Shown here one piece after another: positions 44,342 through 54,111 of a DNA stretch of 64,000 nucleotides. Under the pieces are notes generated by a model, which made no database searches, had not been told where the DNA came from, and saw only the letters and a program-made list of their open reading frames with translations. The first letter of the stretch is position 1, and each line of letters starts with the position of its first letter. The position numbers were made by a program, and so were the translations under genes. The DNA comes from Bifidobacterium biavatii DSM 23969 (GTDB taxonomy: Bacteria; Actinomycetota; Actinomycetes; Actinomycetales; Bifidobacteriaceae): contig NZ_JGYN01000004.1 in the NCBI RefSeq assembly GCF_000741165.1, forward strand, positions 1-64,000, read 5' to 3'.

Positions 44342-46021
<1,680 letters not shown>

Positions 46022-46113
46022 GATCACTCCTTGTTGTTATTGGTAAATCTGTGGGATCCCTGCCGGCCGTCCGTGGTGTTCGGGCACGTACGGATTCGGA
46101 GGGATATTCGTCG

Positions 46114-46941
46114 TCAGGCGCTGGCCTGAACGGTGCGGTTCAAATGCTGGAGCTGCGCGACCACCGTGTTGTCGGTGACCTCGTCGCCCACCTGGACGCG
46201 CATGCCGCCGATCACGGACGGATCGACGACCGAGTTGATGTGCACCGGGCGGCCGACCTTCTTCGTGTAGATCGCCGTGAGCTTCTTGATCTGCTCGCTC
46301 TTGAGCGGCGTGGCGGTGGTCACGGTGACCATCGATTCGCCCATGTGGCGCGAGAACTTGTTGATCAGCCACTGCACGGTCTGCAGGTAGCGGCGGTTGC
46401 GCAGGTTGCAGGTCGCGTGTTCGGCGAGGCGCTTGGTGACCTTGTTGAGGTCGCTGGAGCCGATCAGGCTGTTGAGCAGCTTGGTGCGGGCTTCGGCGGG
46501 CGCGCTGTCGTCGGACAGCTCGGAGCGCAGGACCGGCATGCCGATAAGCGCCGAATGGAGTTCGGCCAGTTCGATCGACACCTGCAAGGTGGTGCCGGTG
46601 GCGTCCGCGTAGTACATCATGCCATCCACGCCGAAATCTTCCACGGCGTTGGCGATGTCGGACACGCGGCTCCAACGGCGACCGACCAGATCGGTCATGA
46701 TCTCCATCGTCATCGGATGCGCCTGACCACCGATCAGGGTGTTCAGTACGGCGACCTTGTCCGCCACCGGACGCGACGGGTCGGTGAGCGCGCGTTCAAG
46801 CTGGACGTTGTGGTCGAGCACGTTGGTGATCGAAAACAGTTCGTTTCCGATGCGCCATGCGTCCAGACCGGTTTCGCGCAGCTTGGGTGCCAGCGAGTCA
46901 CGAGAGACGCGATCGGCGATGCGCGATGCTTCTCCTCGCAT
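46114..46941 (-). CDS. atpH: ATP synthase F1 delta subunit
   Basis: This 275-residue subunit links the peripheral stalk to the top of F1. It is helical, with the C-terminal signature GGMRVQVGDEVTDNTVVAQL characteristic of delta. It is longer than the E. coli protein (177), mainly because of an extended N-terminal region, as usual in actinobacteria. It lies between atpF and atpA. Confidence 0.92.
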   Translation of the reverse strand: MRGEASRIADRVSRDSLAPKLRETGLDAWRIGNELFSITNVLDHNVQLERALTDPSRPVADKVAVLNTLIGGQAHPMTMEIMTDLVGRRWSRVSDIANAVEDFGVDGMMYYADATGTTLQVSIELAELHSALIGMPVLRSELSDDSAPAEARTKLLNSLIGSSDLNKVTKRLAEHATCNLRNRRYLQTVQWLINKFSRHMGESMVTVTTATPLKSEQIKKLTAIYTKKVGRPVHINSVVDPSVIGGMRVQVGDEVTDNTVVAQLQHLNRTVQASA

Positions 46942-47002
46942 TGGTCACCTCCCTTTCCTTGACGTTTGCGTTGTTGTGTTCCGAGAAGTCACAGCTCGGC
47001 GG

Positions 47003-47524
47003 TCACTTCTTGTCGGAGTCCATCTCGTCGAGCAGGTTGTCGATCATGCTCGACTGCACGTCCGAGTCCTCGAGCTTGGAGCCGAGGATCTTGCCCGCGA
47101 GGGCAGCGGCGAGCGTGCCGACTTCGCCCTTGAGACTGACCATAGCCTGACGGTGCTGCGATTCGATGGAGCGCTGCGCGTTGGCGGTGATCTGCGCCGC
47201 GTCGGATTCGGCGCGGGAGCGGGCGTCGGCGATGATGTGCGAGGCCTCGGCGCGGGCGTCGTCGCGGATCTTGGAGGCTTCCACGCGGGCGTTGCTCAGC
47301 TGGGCCTCGTACTTGGCCTTCGCCGCGTCAGCGTCCTTCTTGGCCTGTTCGGCCTTGGCGATGTTGCCTTCGATCTTTGCCGCACGCTCGTCGAAGATCG
47401 CATTGAACTTCGGCAGGAAGAACTTGTAGAAGAACAGCGCAACGATGACAAGGATGATCAGGGACCACACAATGTCATAGGTTTCGGGGATGAACAGATC
47501 GATTCCGCCTTCTGCCAGTGTCAT
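47003..47524 (-). CDS. atpF: ATP synthase Fo b subunit
   Basis: This 173-residue peripheral-stalk subunit has a single N-terminal membrane helix (about 18-40, IVWSLIILVIVALFFYKFFL) and a long charged coiled coil rich in Ala, Lys, Glu and Arg. Position between atpE and atpH is canonical. Confidence 0.94.
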   Translation of the reverse strand: MTLAEGGIDLFIPETYDIVWSLIILVIVALFFYKFFLPKFNAIFDERAAKIEGNIAKAEQAKKDADAAKAKYEAQLSNARVEASKIRDDARAEASHIIADARSRAESDAAQITANAQRSIESQHRQAMVSLKGEVGTLAAALAGKILGSKLEDSDVQSSMIDNLLDEMDSDKK

Positions 47525-47583
47525 TATGAAGCCCTCCTTTCATTGTTGGACATGGATCGTTGTTTCGTGCGTTCGCCTGGGTC

Positions 47584-48731
<1,148 letters not shown>

Positions 48732-49091
48732 ATCACGCCTCCTGCTTCTTGATTCCGGTGTCAGTTTAGCCCAACGGGTAGGGCGAATGTGACGCTCCGG
48801 TTACCTCCGTCTCCCCGATTTCAGGGTCTGCGCAGCGCGGCTTTGGAGTCGACGTTGTGCATTCGACTCCGAATGGCTGAAGTGATTATTAGCCCGCGTT
48901 CGGACAAATCTGCGAACTGTTGCAAAACCGCCACTTCCTCGGCGTTTCGTATGATCGAGGTTACTAGACGCCCGCTTACCATATGTCTTGTTAGCGTTCA
49001 CAAGAACATCCGCATCGTGACCTTTTATGCGTTCATTCCTTGACCATCAACCCGTCCACGTTGTGGACTCCTCCGCCTCACGGTCCGGCCG
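48732..49091. promoter_or_regulatory. metA 3' / atp operon promoter region
   Basis: This 360-base gap lies between metA and atpB, both on the minus strand. GTCCAC-GTT-GTGGAC (49054-49068) is a small hairpin after metA. GGAGTCGA and TCGACTCC (48845-48870) form a hairpin in the presumed atp leader. The promoter should be near 48950-49020, which is A+T-richer, but boxes are not clear. Confidence 0.45.
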
Positions 49092-50126
49092 TCAGCCGAC
49101 GATCACCCCGTAGCTGTCATGTGCGAACGGTGCGAAGTCGTCCTTGCGCGGAGAGCCCGGCTCATGGCGGATCGAACGGTCCGTGCCAAGCCGCTTCTCG
49201 CGGCGCAGCTGCGGCACTTCGGTCAGATCGTACGGCGTGGTCTGATACACCCAGTTCAGCCAGTTGCGCCACAGCAGGTTGCCGTGCGCACGCCAGCTGA
49301 ACAGCGGCTCGAGCGACGGATCGTCGTGCGGGAAGTAGTTGATCGGGAACGGCACGTTCGTCATGCCCTTCTTCATGTCGCGCTCATATTCTTCGGCGAG
49401 CGTGTACTTGCCGTACTCCCAGTGACCGAGTGCGAACACTTCGGAGAAGTCGCGCGCGGCGATCAGGCCGGGGCCGGACTGCGGTCCCCACGTGAGGATC
49501 TGCAGATCGCGGTTCGCCCGCACGTCGTCCTCGTTCACGCCGGCGAGACGGGAGTGCGGCTGCAGCGCGATCTCGTCGAAACCGTTCGTCAGGAAGCAGT
49601 ATTCGTCCTGCAGGTACTGCGGGAACACGCCGAAGACCTTCTGCGGGTAGTCGATCTTGCGCACGCCGTAACGGTAGTTGAGCGCACCCATAGCGCCCCA
49701 GCACAAGTACATGGTCGAGAACACGTGCGTGGACGCCCAGTCGAGGATGCGCTTGAACTCGTCCCAATAGTCGACGTCCTCGAACGGCATGTGCTCGACC
49801 GGCGCTCCGGTGACGACGAAACCGTCGTAGTAGTTGTCCTCGAACGCGTCGAGCGTTTCGTAGAACTTGAGCAAATGATCGGCGGAGACATGCGTGGCCT
49901 CGTGCGTGGAGGTCTTCATGAAGTCGATCTCGACCTGCAGCGGGCTCTTCGAGATGAGGCGCAGCAGCTGGGTCTCGGTTTCGATCTTCTTGGGCATGAG
50001 GTTCAGGATCACCAGTTTGAGCGGGCGCACGCGCTGGCGCTCCGCTTCGGGCTTCTCGAGCGCGAAGATTCGTTCCGAATCGAGGATGGCACGGGCCGGC
50101 AGGCCGCTGGGGATCTTGATAGGCAT
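49092..50126 (-). CDS. metA: Homoserine O-acyltransferase (MetA family)
   Basis: This enzyme acylates homoserine at the start of methionine synthesis. The 344-residue product shows NLMPKKIETETQLLR near 42-56, the catalytic Cys in YLCWGAMGALNYRYG near 141-155 and the HWEYGKYTL motif with catalytic His and Glu. MetA enzymes use succinyl- or acetyl-CoA; many Gram-positive members use acetyl-CoA, and I cannot decide from sequence alone. ATG 50126 (MPIKIPS) matches the family; ATG 50132 is two codons earlier. Confidence 0.92.
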   Translation of the reverse strand: MPIKIPSGLPARAILDSERIFALEKPEAERQRVRPLKLVILNLMPKKIETETQLLRLISKSPLQVEIDFMKTSTHEATHVSADHLLKFYETLDAFEDNYYDGFVVTGAPVEHMPFEDVDYWDEFKRILDWASTHVFSTMYLCWGAMGALNYRYGVRKIDYPQKVFGVFPQYLQDEYCFLTNGFDEIALQPHSRLAGVNEDDVRANRDLQILTWGPQSGPGLIAARDFSEVFALGHWEYGKYTLAEEYERDMKKGMTNVPFPINYFPHDDPSLEPLFSWRAHGNLLWRNWLNWVYQTTPYDLTEVPQLRREKRLGTDRSIRHEPGSPRKDDFAPFAHDSYGVIVG

Positions 50127-50296
50127 ACCCATTATTATGGCAACATCCCGCCGACGGGATGCCGGAAACGTTATTCCTCCGCGTTATGACGGGCTATCAG
50201 TCCATGTTCTCTCCTCACTCTTTTGCCGCGACACGCCGATTTGACATATACTCATTCGCCGGTAAATTAGATTGAGCTGTCTGAATGACAAGCCGT

Positions 50297-50373
50297 CGCG
50301 GGGTGGAGCAGCTCGGTAGCTCGCTGGGCTCATAACCCAGAGGTCCATGGTTCAAATCCATGCCCCGCTACCA
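50297..50373 (+). tRNA. Initiator tRNA-Met (CAU)
   Basis: A 77-base cloverleaf with encoded CCA. C1 faces U72 (unpaired first position) and the anticodon stem has three consecutive G-C pairs (GGG/CCC), both marks of initiator tRNA. The T arm is GGTTCAAATCC. It marks the left edge of prophage-type sequence. Confidence 0.93.
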
Positions 50374-50683
50374 ATTGGCCGCCGTTCCCGGAATCATCCG
50401 GGGCGGCGGTATTTTCATATCCAAGAATCTCAGCCGCTGTCAAGTCGGAACGCATTAGAACAGACAAGGGTGTATGTAGAAAATCAGCAGCGGCGCACGC
50501 TTCATCAAGAGTCCAATTTGCTTTACTTTGGAGCCTAGACGCCATGGCCTGCGGCGAGATGCCCATTGCTTTAGCAAGATCACGTTTCAGCAATCCGCGA
50601 GCAGTAAGCATTAGTTTTACATTATTAGCTACGATATCTTGCCTACGCTTAGTCGCGTTCGGCATGGGCATTGTTGCAGTCAT
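50330..50683 (-). CDS. Phage repressor-like HTH protein whose 3' end runs into the tRNA
   Basis: This 117-residue protein has an XRE-type helix-turn-helix: IVANNVKLMLTARGLLKRDLAKAMGISPQAMASRLQ near 15-50 (cited as a region), followed by an acidic segment. It is divergent from a cro-like gene, the usual lysogeny-switch layout, so a CI-type repressor or immunity protein is likely. Its last residues, ending HGFEPWTSGL, are encoded by the antisense of the initiator tRNA, a result of the gene abutting the integration site. Start uncertain: ATG 50683 or the later ATGs at 50671 and 50665. Confidence 0.65.
   Translation of the reverse strand: MTATMPMPNATKRRQDIVANNVKLMLTARGLLKRDLAKAMGISPQAMASRLQSKANWTLDEACAAADFLHTPLSVLMRSDLTAAEILGYENTAAPDDSGNGGQLVAGHGFEPWTSGL
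50379..50409 (+). terminator. Terminator of tRNA-fMet
   Basis: CCGCCG-TT-CCCGGA pairs with TCCGGG-G-CGGCGG, then TATTTTC. It is inside the antisense repressor gene's 3' part. Confidence 0.75.
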
Positions 50684-50794
50684 GCCATAAAGCATACTAC
50701 GAAAAAACCGTATTCCACGGCGTGTCGCTGAAGTCACCGTGTATATTCATACGTACTGATTACGGAAAATCTGTAGCGTAATGGAAGGTCGATA
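50684..50794. promoter_or_regulatory. Lysogeny-switch intergenic region
   Basis: This 111-base, A+T-rich region separates the repressor and cro-like genes. TATATT near 50751 is a good -10 candidate for the cro-like gene. ACCGTATTCCACGG and ACCGTGTAT have similar half-sites and could be operators. Confidence 0.45.
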
Positions 50795-51016
50795 GTGATT
50801 CAGAATCTGCGAAAGCTCATGCGACTCAATCACGTCAAGCAACGAGAGTTAGCCGGCGTGATGGGAGTAAGTGAGCAAGCCGTTAGTGACAAGTTCCACG
50901 GACGAAGCAATTTCACGCTTCGTGATCTGTCTCGGCTTGCTGACTACTTCGACGTGAGTCTTGACTATCTGACCGGTCGCACGGACACCAAGCAACCGAT
51001 GGAGGTAACGAAATGA
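50795..51016 (+). CDS. Cro-like XRE-family regulator
   Basis: This 73-residue DNA-binding protein has a helix-turn-helix (KQRELAGVMGVSEQAVSDKF near 15-34) followed by LRDLSRLADYFDVSLDYLTG, the standard XRE pattern. GTG 50795 follows GGAAGG. The stop overlaps the next start by four bases. Probably the early lytic regulator opposed to the divergent repressor. Confidence 0.82.
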   Translation: MIQNLRKLMRLNHVKQRELAGVMGVSEQAVSDKFHGRSNFTLRDLSRLADYFDVSLDYLTGRTDTKQPMEVTK

Positions 51017-51234
51017 TCGTCGTTGATCGTACCGGCGACGTTGCCGTGGCTTGCGCCGCATCGGTGGGCCACGAGTCGGACGACGTGATTGTGCTTAACG
51101 CGCGTGCCGTGTATGTGTCTTCGCGTTTTCTGTCCGAGGAACAGGCCGATATCGTCAAGCGCGGCGTTGCCGCCATGCTTGACGACGGCTCATTGGAGGA
51201 ATTTTCAAGCAATTCAACGGAGGTAACGAAATGA
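51013..51234 (+). CDS. Hypothetical prophage protein (73 aa)
   Basis: No family is recognised. It is an acidic protein with two strands (MIVVDRTGDVAVACAA, DVIVLNARAVYVSS) and a C-terminal helix. It ends STEVTK, like the preceding protein's MEVTK, because the same GGAGGTAACGAAATGA junction sequence was reused. Start and stop overlap neighbours by four bases, so it is translationally coupled. Confidence 0.6.
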   Translation: MIVVDRTGDVAVACAASVGHESDDVIVLNARAVYVSSRFLSEEQADIVKRGVAAMLDDGSLEEFSSNSTEVTK

Positions 51235-51425
51235 GCGCGCAAATCAGCATCGCCATGCATGACCAGCATAAGGAAGAAGTCGTGGTGTGCGTCATCGGCG
51301 ACGAAGGAAGTTGCTATTCGCATCTGGTCAATTCCGAGGACTTGCAGCAGTGGATTGACGAACTTCGGCTTGCTCAGCGCCGGCTTGGGTTCAGCGCGCC
51401 GGATTCAAGCAAACGGGGGGCGTAA
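51231..51425 (+). CDS. Hypothetical prophage protein (64 aa)
   Basis: A small protein without recognised domains; strands ISIAMHDQ and EVVVCVIGD, then a helix DLQQWIDELRLAQRRLG. Coupled to the previous gene by an ATGA overlap and followed after two bases by the next gene. Confidence 0.55.
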   Translation: MSAQISIAMHDQHKEEVVVCVIGDEGSCYSHLVNSEDLQQWIDELRLAQRRLGFSAPDSSKRGA

Positions 51426-51427
51426 TC

Positions 51428-51685
51428 GTGCGGTTTGAGATTACGACGGAGCCGGGCGAGGTTCAGCCGGGCGACATTGTGGTGTTTCGTTTGGAGACGA
51501 AGCGCAGCGTGAAGTGGACGTGTGGCAAGGTGCGGTGTTTTACCGATGATACGGACGCGCCGGCGATTGTGCTGGCGACGGGCAGTATCCCGGAATACGA
51601 CGGGTACGAGCTGATTTGCTGTATCAAGTCGATTCCGGACGTGCTGCAAATGACCATCGATGGAGACGGCGAGGTGGTGGAGTGA
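51428..51685 (+). CDS. Hypothetical prophage protein (85 aa)
   Basis: A small beta-rich protein starting at GTG 51428 (EVQPGDIVVFRLETKRSVKW). The pattern suggests a small barrel, but no family is recognised. Its stop overlaps the GTG of the next small gene. Confidence 0.55.
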   Translation: MRFEITTEPGEVQPGDIVVFRLETKRSVKWTCGKVRCFTDDTDAPAIVLATGSIPEYDGYELICCIKSIPDVLQMTIDGDGEVVE

Positions 51686-51783
51686 TTCGCGTGTTTCGGC
51701 GTGGGTTGTCTCACGTGTTGTTGGGTTTGGGTTTGTTTTTGGCGTGGCTGGGGTTTTTGGTCGCGCCGGGAGGTGACCGGTGA
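51682..51783 (+). CDS. Tiny single-pass membrane protein (33 aa)
   Basis: GTG 51682 overlaps the previous stop and its own stop overlaps the next ATG (TGATG). After a basic start (IRVFRRG) comes one hydrophobic helix of about 20 residues rich in Leu, Gly and Phe, ending VAPGGDR. Tight coupling on both sides supports it being real. Role unknown; superinfection exclusion or a small membrane regulator would fit. Confidence 0.5.
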   Translation: MIRVFRRGLSHVLLGLGLFLAWLGFLVAPGGDR

Positions 51784-51962
51784 TGGGTACGCACGCGCAG
51801 GTGTTGAATACGCCGTCGTGTCCGGGCGTGTACACGCTTGTGGCCGATAGCGGCGATATCGCGGTGAAGGTGTTGCTCACGGGCGCTCAGCTCGACATGT
51901 TGGCCGCGTCGATTCGTGATTCGGTCGCCAGTGACGCGATGGAGCGGCGGCGAAGACGGTAG
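51783..51962 (+). CDS. Hypothetical prophage protein (59 aa)
   Basis: ATG 51783 overlaps the previous stop. No family recognised. A C-terminal run of five Arg follows a helix (LLTGAQLDMLAASIRDSV). Last of the coupled early genes before a gene-poor stretch. Confidence 0.5.
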   Translation: MGTHAQVLNTPSCPGVYTLVADSGDIAVKVLLTGAQLDMLAASIRDSVASDAMERRRRR

Positions 51963-52310
51963 CCGTTCGGCTTGTTGATAATTTCATGCGTTGTGATGGG
52001 GTGCGACTCTCGGTGACCCCTAGCGCGGTTAAAGTACCCGGGCGCGCCTTGCTCAGCGCGTTACAAACACACGTCTTGCGGGGGCGTGGTTACAACGGCG
52101 GCGGGGGCCGTCATGCGGGTTTACTGATCGACATGGGGCGCATTGTCAGGGCGCAACAGGGTGCATCACCGGTTTTCCGGGCCTTGTGTCGAGACCTTGC
52201 GCGCGGCCTTCGGGCCGCTTCCTTCAAGCGATATACGTGGCTCCGTTACGAAGCATCGCGGGGAACCTTGCGGAAAGCACAGCCGGCCGATTGTGGCCGG
52301 CTTTTTGCTT
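51963..52310 (+). ncRNA. Gene-poor structured stretch ending in a terminator; possible small RNA
   Basis: There is no convincing ORF here. It contains GCGGCC-TTCG-GGCCGC (52203-52218), a perfect hairpin with a UUCG loop, the small palindrome CCGGTTTTCCGG (near 52172), and a strong intrinsic terminator, AGCCGGCC / GGCCGGCT plus T-run (52281-52306). Such a stretch in an otherwise packed operon suggests a non-coding RNA or a transcription-control site. No promoter is clear. Confidence 0.4.
52281..52306 (+). terminator. Intrinsic terminator in the prophage early region
   Basis: AGCCGGCC and GGCCGGCT form an eight-base stem with loop GATTGT, followed by TTTTT. It would split the early operon from the downstream genes. 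Confidence 0.8.
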
Positions 52311-52433
52311 TCACGCGCTTAGGTTCCCCCGCTCAACCGTTCACCACCCGAAGGTCACAGGGAAATGAAAACCAAGGCAATCACGACGGACCGAGTCAAG
52401 TTCGAGTCCTTTACAGCGAAACGAGGTAACACG

Positions 52434-52778
52434 ATGGGTTATGCAGTCTCTTACAAACCGTCCCGTACTCGGGCCAAGCGCCAGACGCCCGCGACGAAGG
52501 CGCAGCGCACGAAGGACATCAAGAACGCGGTTCGGTGGAATATCGCCGTTTTGGAGCGTGACACGACGTCGTTGGACACCGTGAGCCGGCAGACCGTGAT
52601 TCTGTTGCTGAGGCTGAACAAGATCGCGCCGGCCGCCGACCCGACTGGCGACCATGTGGTGCAGCAGCTGATTAGCTTGGGCGTGCTGAATCGTCCCGAA
52701 CGGCGTGCGGGCGTGCAGGTGTTCGGCCGTGACGATCTGCTGAGGTCGCTCAAGGCGTGGGCGGGGGTTGCCAAGTGA
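52434..52778 (+). CDS. Hypothetical prophage protein (114 aa)
   Basis: A basic N-terminus (YKPSRTRAKRQTPATKAQ) is followed by helices and a winged-helix-like C-terminal part (VVQQLISLGVLNRPERRAGVQVFGRDDLL). DNA binding is plausible. ATG 52434 follows GAGGTAACAC; an ATG at 52365 in the same frame is possible. Its stop overlaps the next GTG start. Confidence 0.6.
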   Translation: MGYAVSYKPSRTRAKRQTPATKAQRTKDIKNAVRWNIAVLERDTTSLDTVSRQTVILLLRLNKIAPAADPTGDHVVQQLISLGVLNRPERRAGVQVFGRDDLLRSLKAWAGVAK

Positions 52779-52966
52779 CGCAGCGCGAACGGCTTACGAC
52801 GGCGCAGGCGGCGCAGTACTTGGGTCTGTCGCAGCGGCAGATGGAGCGCATGAGGGCGGACGGCGTCGGGCCGATATGGTTCAAGGCCGGCGACGCGATC
52901 AACAGCCCGTGCATGTACGAGGTCACGGACTTGGACGTGTGGGCGAGGCAACGGAAGGGCAAGTGA
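52775..52966 (+). CDS. Excisionase-like HTH protein
   Basis: This 63-residue protein fits the helix-turn-helix domain group 17/MerR-like excisionase family: RLTTAQAAQYLGLSQRQMERMRADGVGPIWFKAG then a YEVTDLDVWAR wing. It may be an Xis or an early regulator. It starts at GTG 52775, overlapping the upstream stop, and its own stop overlaps the HNH ATG. Confidence 0.75.
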   Translation: MTQRERLTTAQAAQYLGLSQRQMERMRADGVGPIWFKAGDAINSPCMYEVTDLDVWARQRKGK

Positions 52967-53685
52967 TGGCGAGACGGCAGACCATCGACCCGCTGGTGCG
53001 CGCGAAGGTCATGGAGACGTGGGGCAACGATTGTTGGCTGGGGTTGCCGGGGTGCACGCGCGTGGGCACCGAGGACGACCATATCGTGCCGTACTCGCAT
53101 GGCGGCGGGGACACGGTGGCGAACATCCGCCGCGCGTGCAAGCACTGCAACGCATCCCGGCAGGACCGCGTGTTGTACGGGTACGGCGCGCGACTGCACA
53201 TGATCGTCGTGCCGCCCGGTTCCTGCGACCGTGAGGCCGTGGACTACATCGACGCGCATAAGAGCGCGGGCGACCCCGTGGTTAGCTTCAGCGCCCTGGC
53301 CGCCGCGATGGGCCTCACGTCGCCTAGTCTTGCCGAACGGCGTGCGGTGGCTATGGCGTGGAGCGGTGCATATCGGCAGTTCGCTATCAGTGCCGAGCCT
53401 ATCGACGTGTGGTGCACGCGCACGACGCCGAGCAGTCACCGGCATCCGCGCATGTTGGACGAATGGGTGGCGCTCGACTATGACGTGCAGGTGATCGACC
53501 CCGGGTTCGCGGTCGAGTGGGAGCGGGCCACGGACGACGCCGGCCGCAAGCGCGTGCGCCAGTGGTACGCGCTGCATCTGTCGCAAGAGCTGGTGGACGC
53601 GAGGAAGCGCGAGCGGCGCGCGAAGCTCGTTGCTCTTGGCCTTCGCACGGACGGTACGCGCGCGTCGTCGCGGCCGGAATGGTGA
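52966..53685 (+). CDS. HNH endonuclease
   Basis: This 239-residue protein has an HNH motif with two paired cysteines: C-x-G-C-like CWLGLPGC near 22-29, DDHIVPYSHGGGDTVAN near 37-53, and ACKHCNASR near 57-65. In HK97-type phages an HNH nuclease next to terminase is required for cutting at cos. The C-terminal 150 residues have no known fold. A 114-base A+T-rich gap separates it from the terminase genes. Confidence 0.85.
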   Translation: MARRQTIDPLVRAKVMETWGNDCWLGLPGCTRVGTEDDHIVPYSHGGGDTVANIRRACKHCNASRQDRVLYGYGARLHMIVVPPGSCDREAVDYIDAHKSAGDPVVSFSALAAAMGLTSPSLAERRAVAMAWSGAYRQFAISAEPIDVWCTRTTPSSHRHPRMLDEWVALDYDVQVIDPGFAVEWERATDDAGRKRVRQWYALHLSQELVDARKRERRAKLVALGLRTDGTRASSRPEW

Positions 53686-53799
53686 CGCGTTTTTTAAACG
53701 ATCGCACCGCGAAAAGACCCCGCGCCCAGTTTTTTACTCTCTCGACTTTGGAAAAAAAAATTTGGAAAAACCAAAAAATAAGGCGGTGAAGAAACAGAA
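53686..53799. other. A+T-rich gap before terminase; candidate cos region
   Basis: The gap has runs of A and T (nine A at 53753-53761) and TTTGGAAAAA repeated twice, in contrast to the GC-rich flanks. Its place between HNH and small terminase is where cos sites lie in HK97-type phages. The exact nick sites cannot be told from one prophage end. Confidence 0.35.
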
Positions 53800-54111
53800 A
53801 TGAGCAGACAAATCACATTGCCCGGTTTTGATGATTATTACATGCCTAACGAGGGGTTGCAGGAGAAGGCGACCAAGGAATTGATTGACAGTTTCGTTGA
53901 CGGCCGTTCGTTGAATCCGAGTGCTATTTACATTTGCAAGACGATGATTAACATTGCGCGTAATTTCGACGCGTTGAACGCGAAGGGCCGTGATACGTCG
54001 CGCGTCATGGCGCAGCTGTTGTCGTGGTATCAGGAGCTGGAAGCGAAGTTCCCGGCCGCGCCCGAGATCGACCCGACGCTTGCCGGCCTGCTGAACGAGG
54101 CGAAGGCATGA
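53800..54111 (+). CDS. Probable terminase small subunit
   Basis: This 103-residue mostly helical protein lies directly before the large subunit with an ATGA overlap. Position, size and composition suit TerS, which recognises phage DNA for packaging, but no motif proves it. ATG 53800 has AGGCGG upstream. Confidence 0.65.
   Translation: MSRQITLPGFDDYYMPNEGLQEKATKELIDSFVDGRSLNPSAIYICKTMINIARNFDALNAKGRDTSRVMAQLLSWYQELEAKFPAAPEIDPTLAGLLNEAKA

Noticed and set aside
50127-50296. SAM riboswitch before metA
   Set aside because: No four-way junction or conserved core was visible in the bases upstream of metA.
51986-52429. 147-codon plus-strand ORF in the prophage early region
   Set aside because: It reads through an intrinsic terminator and a UUCG hairpin and has odd composition; no start signal.
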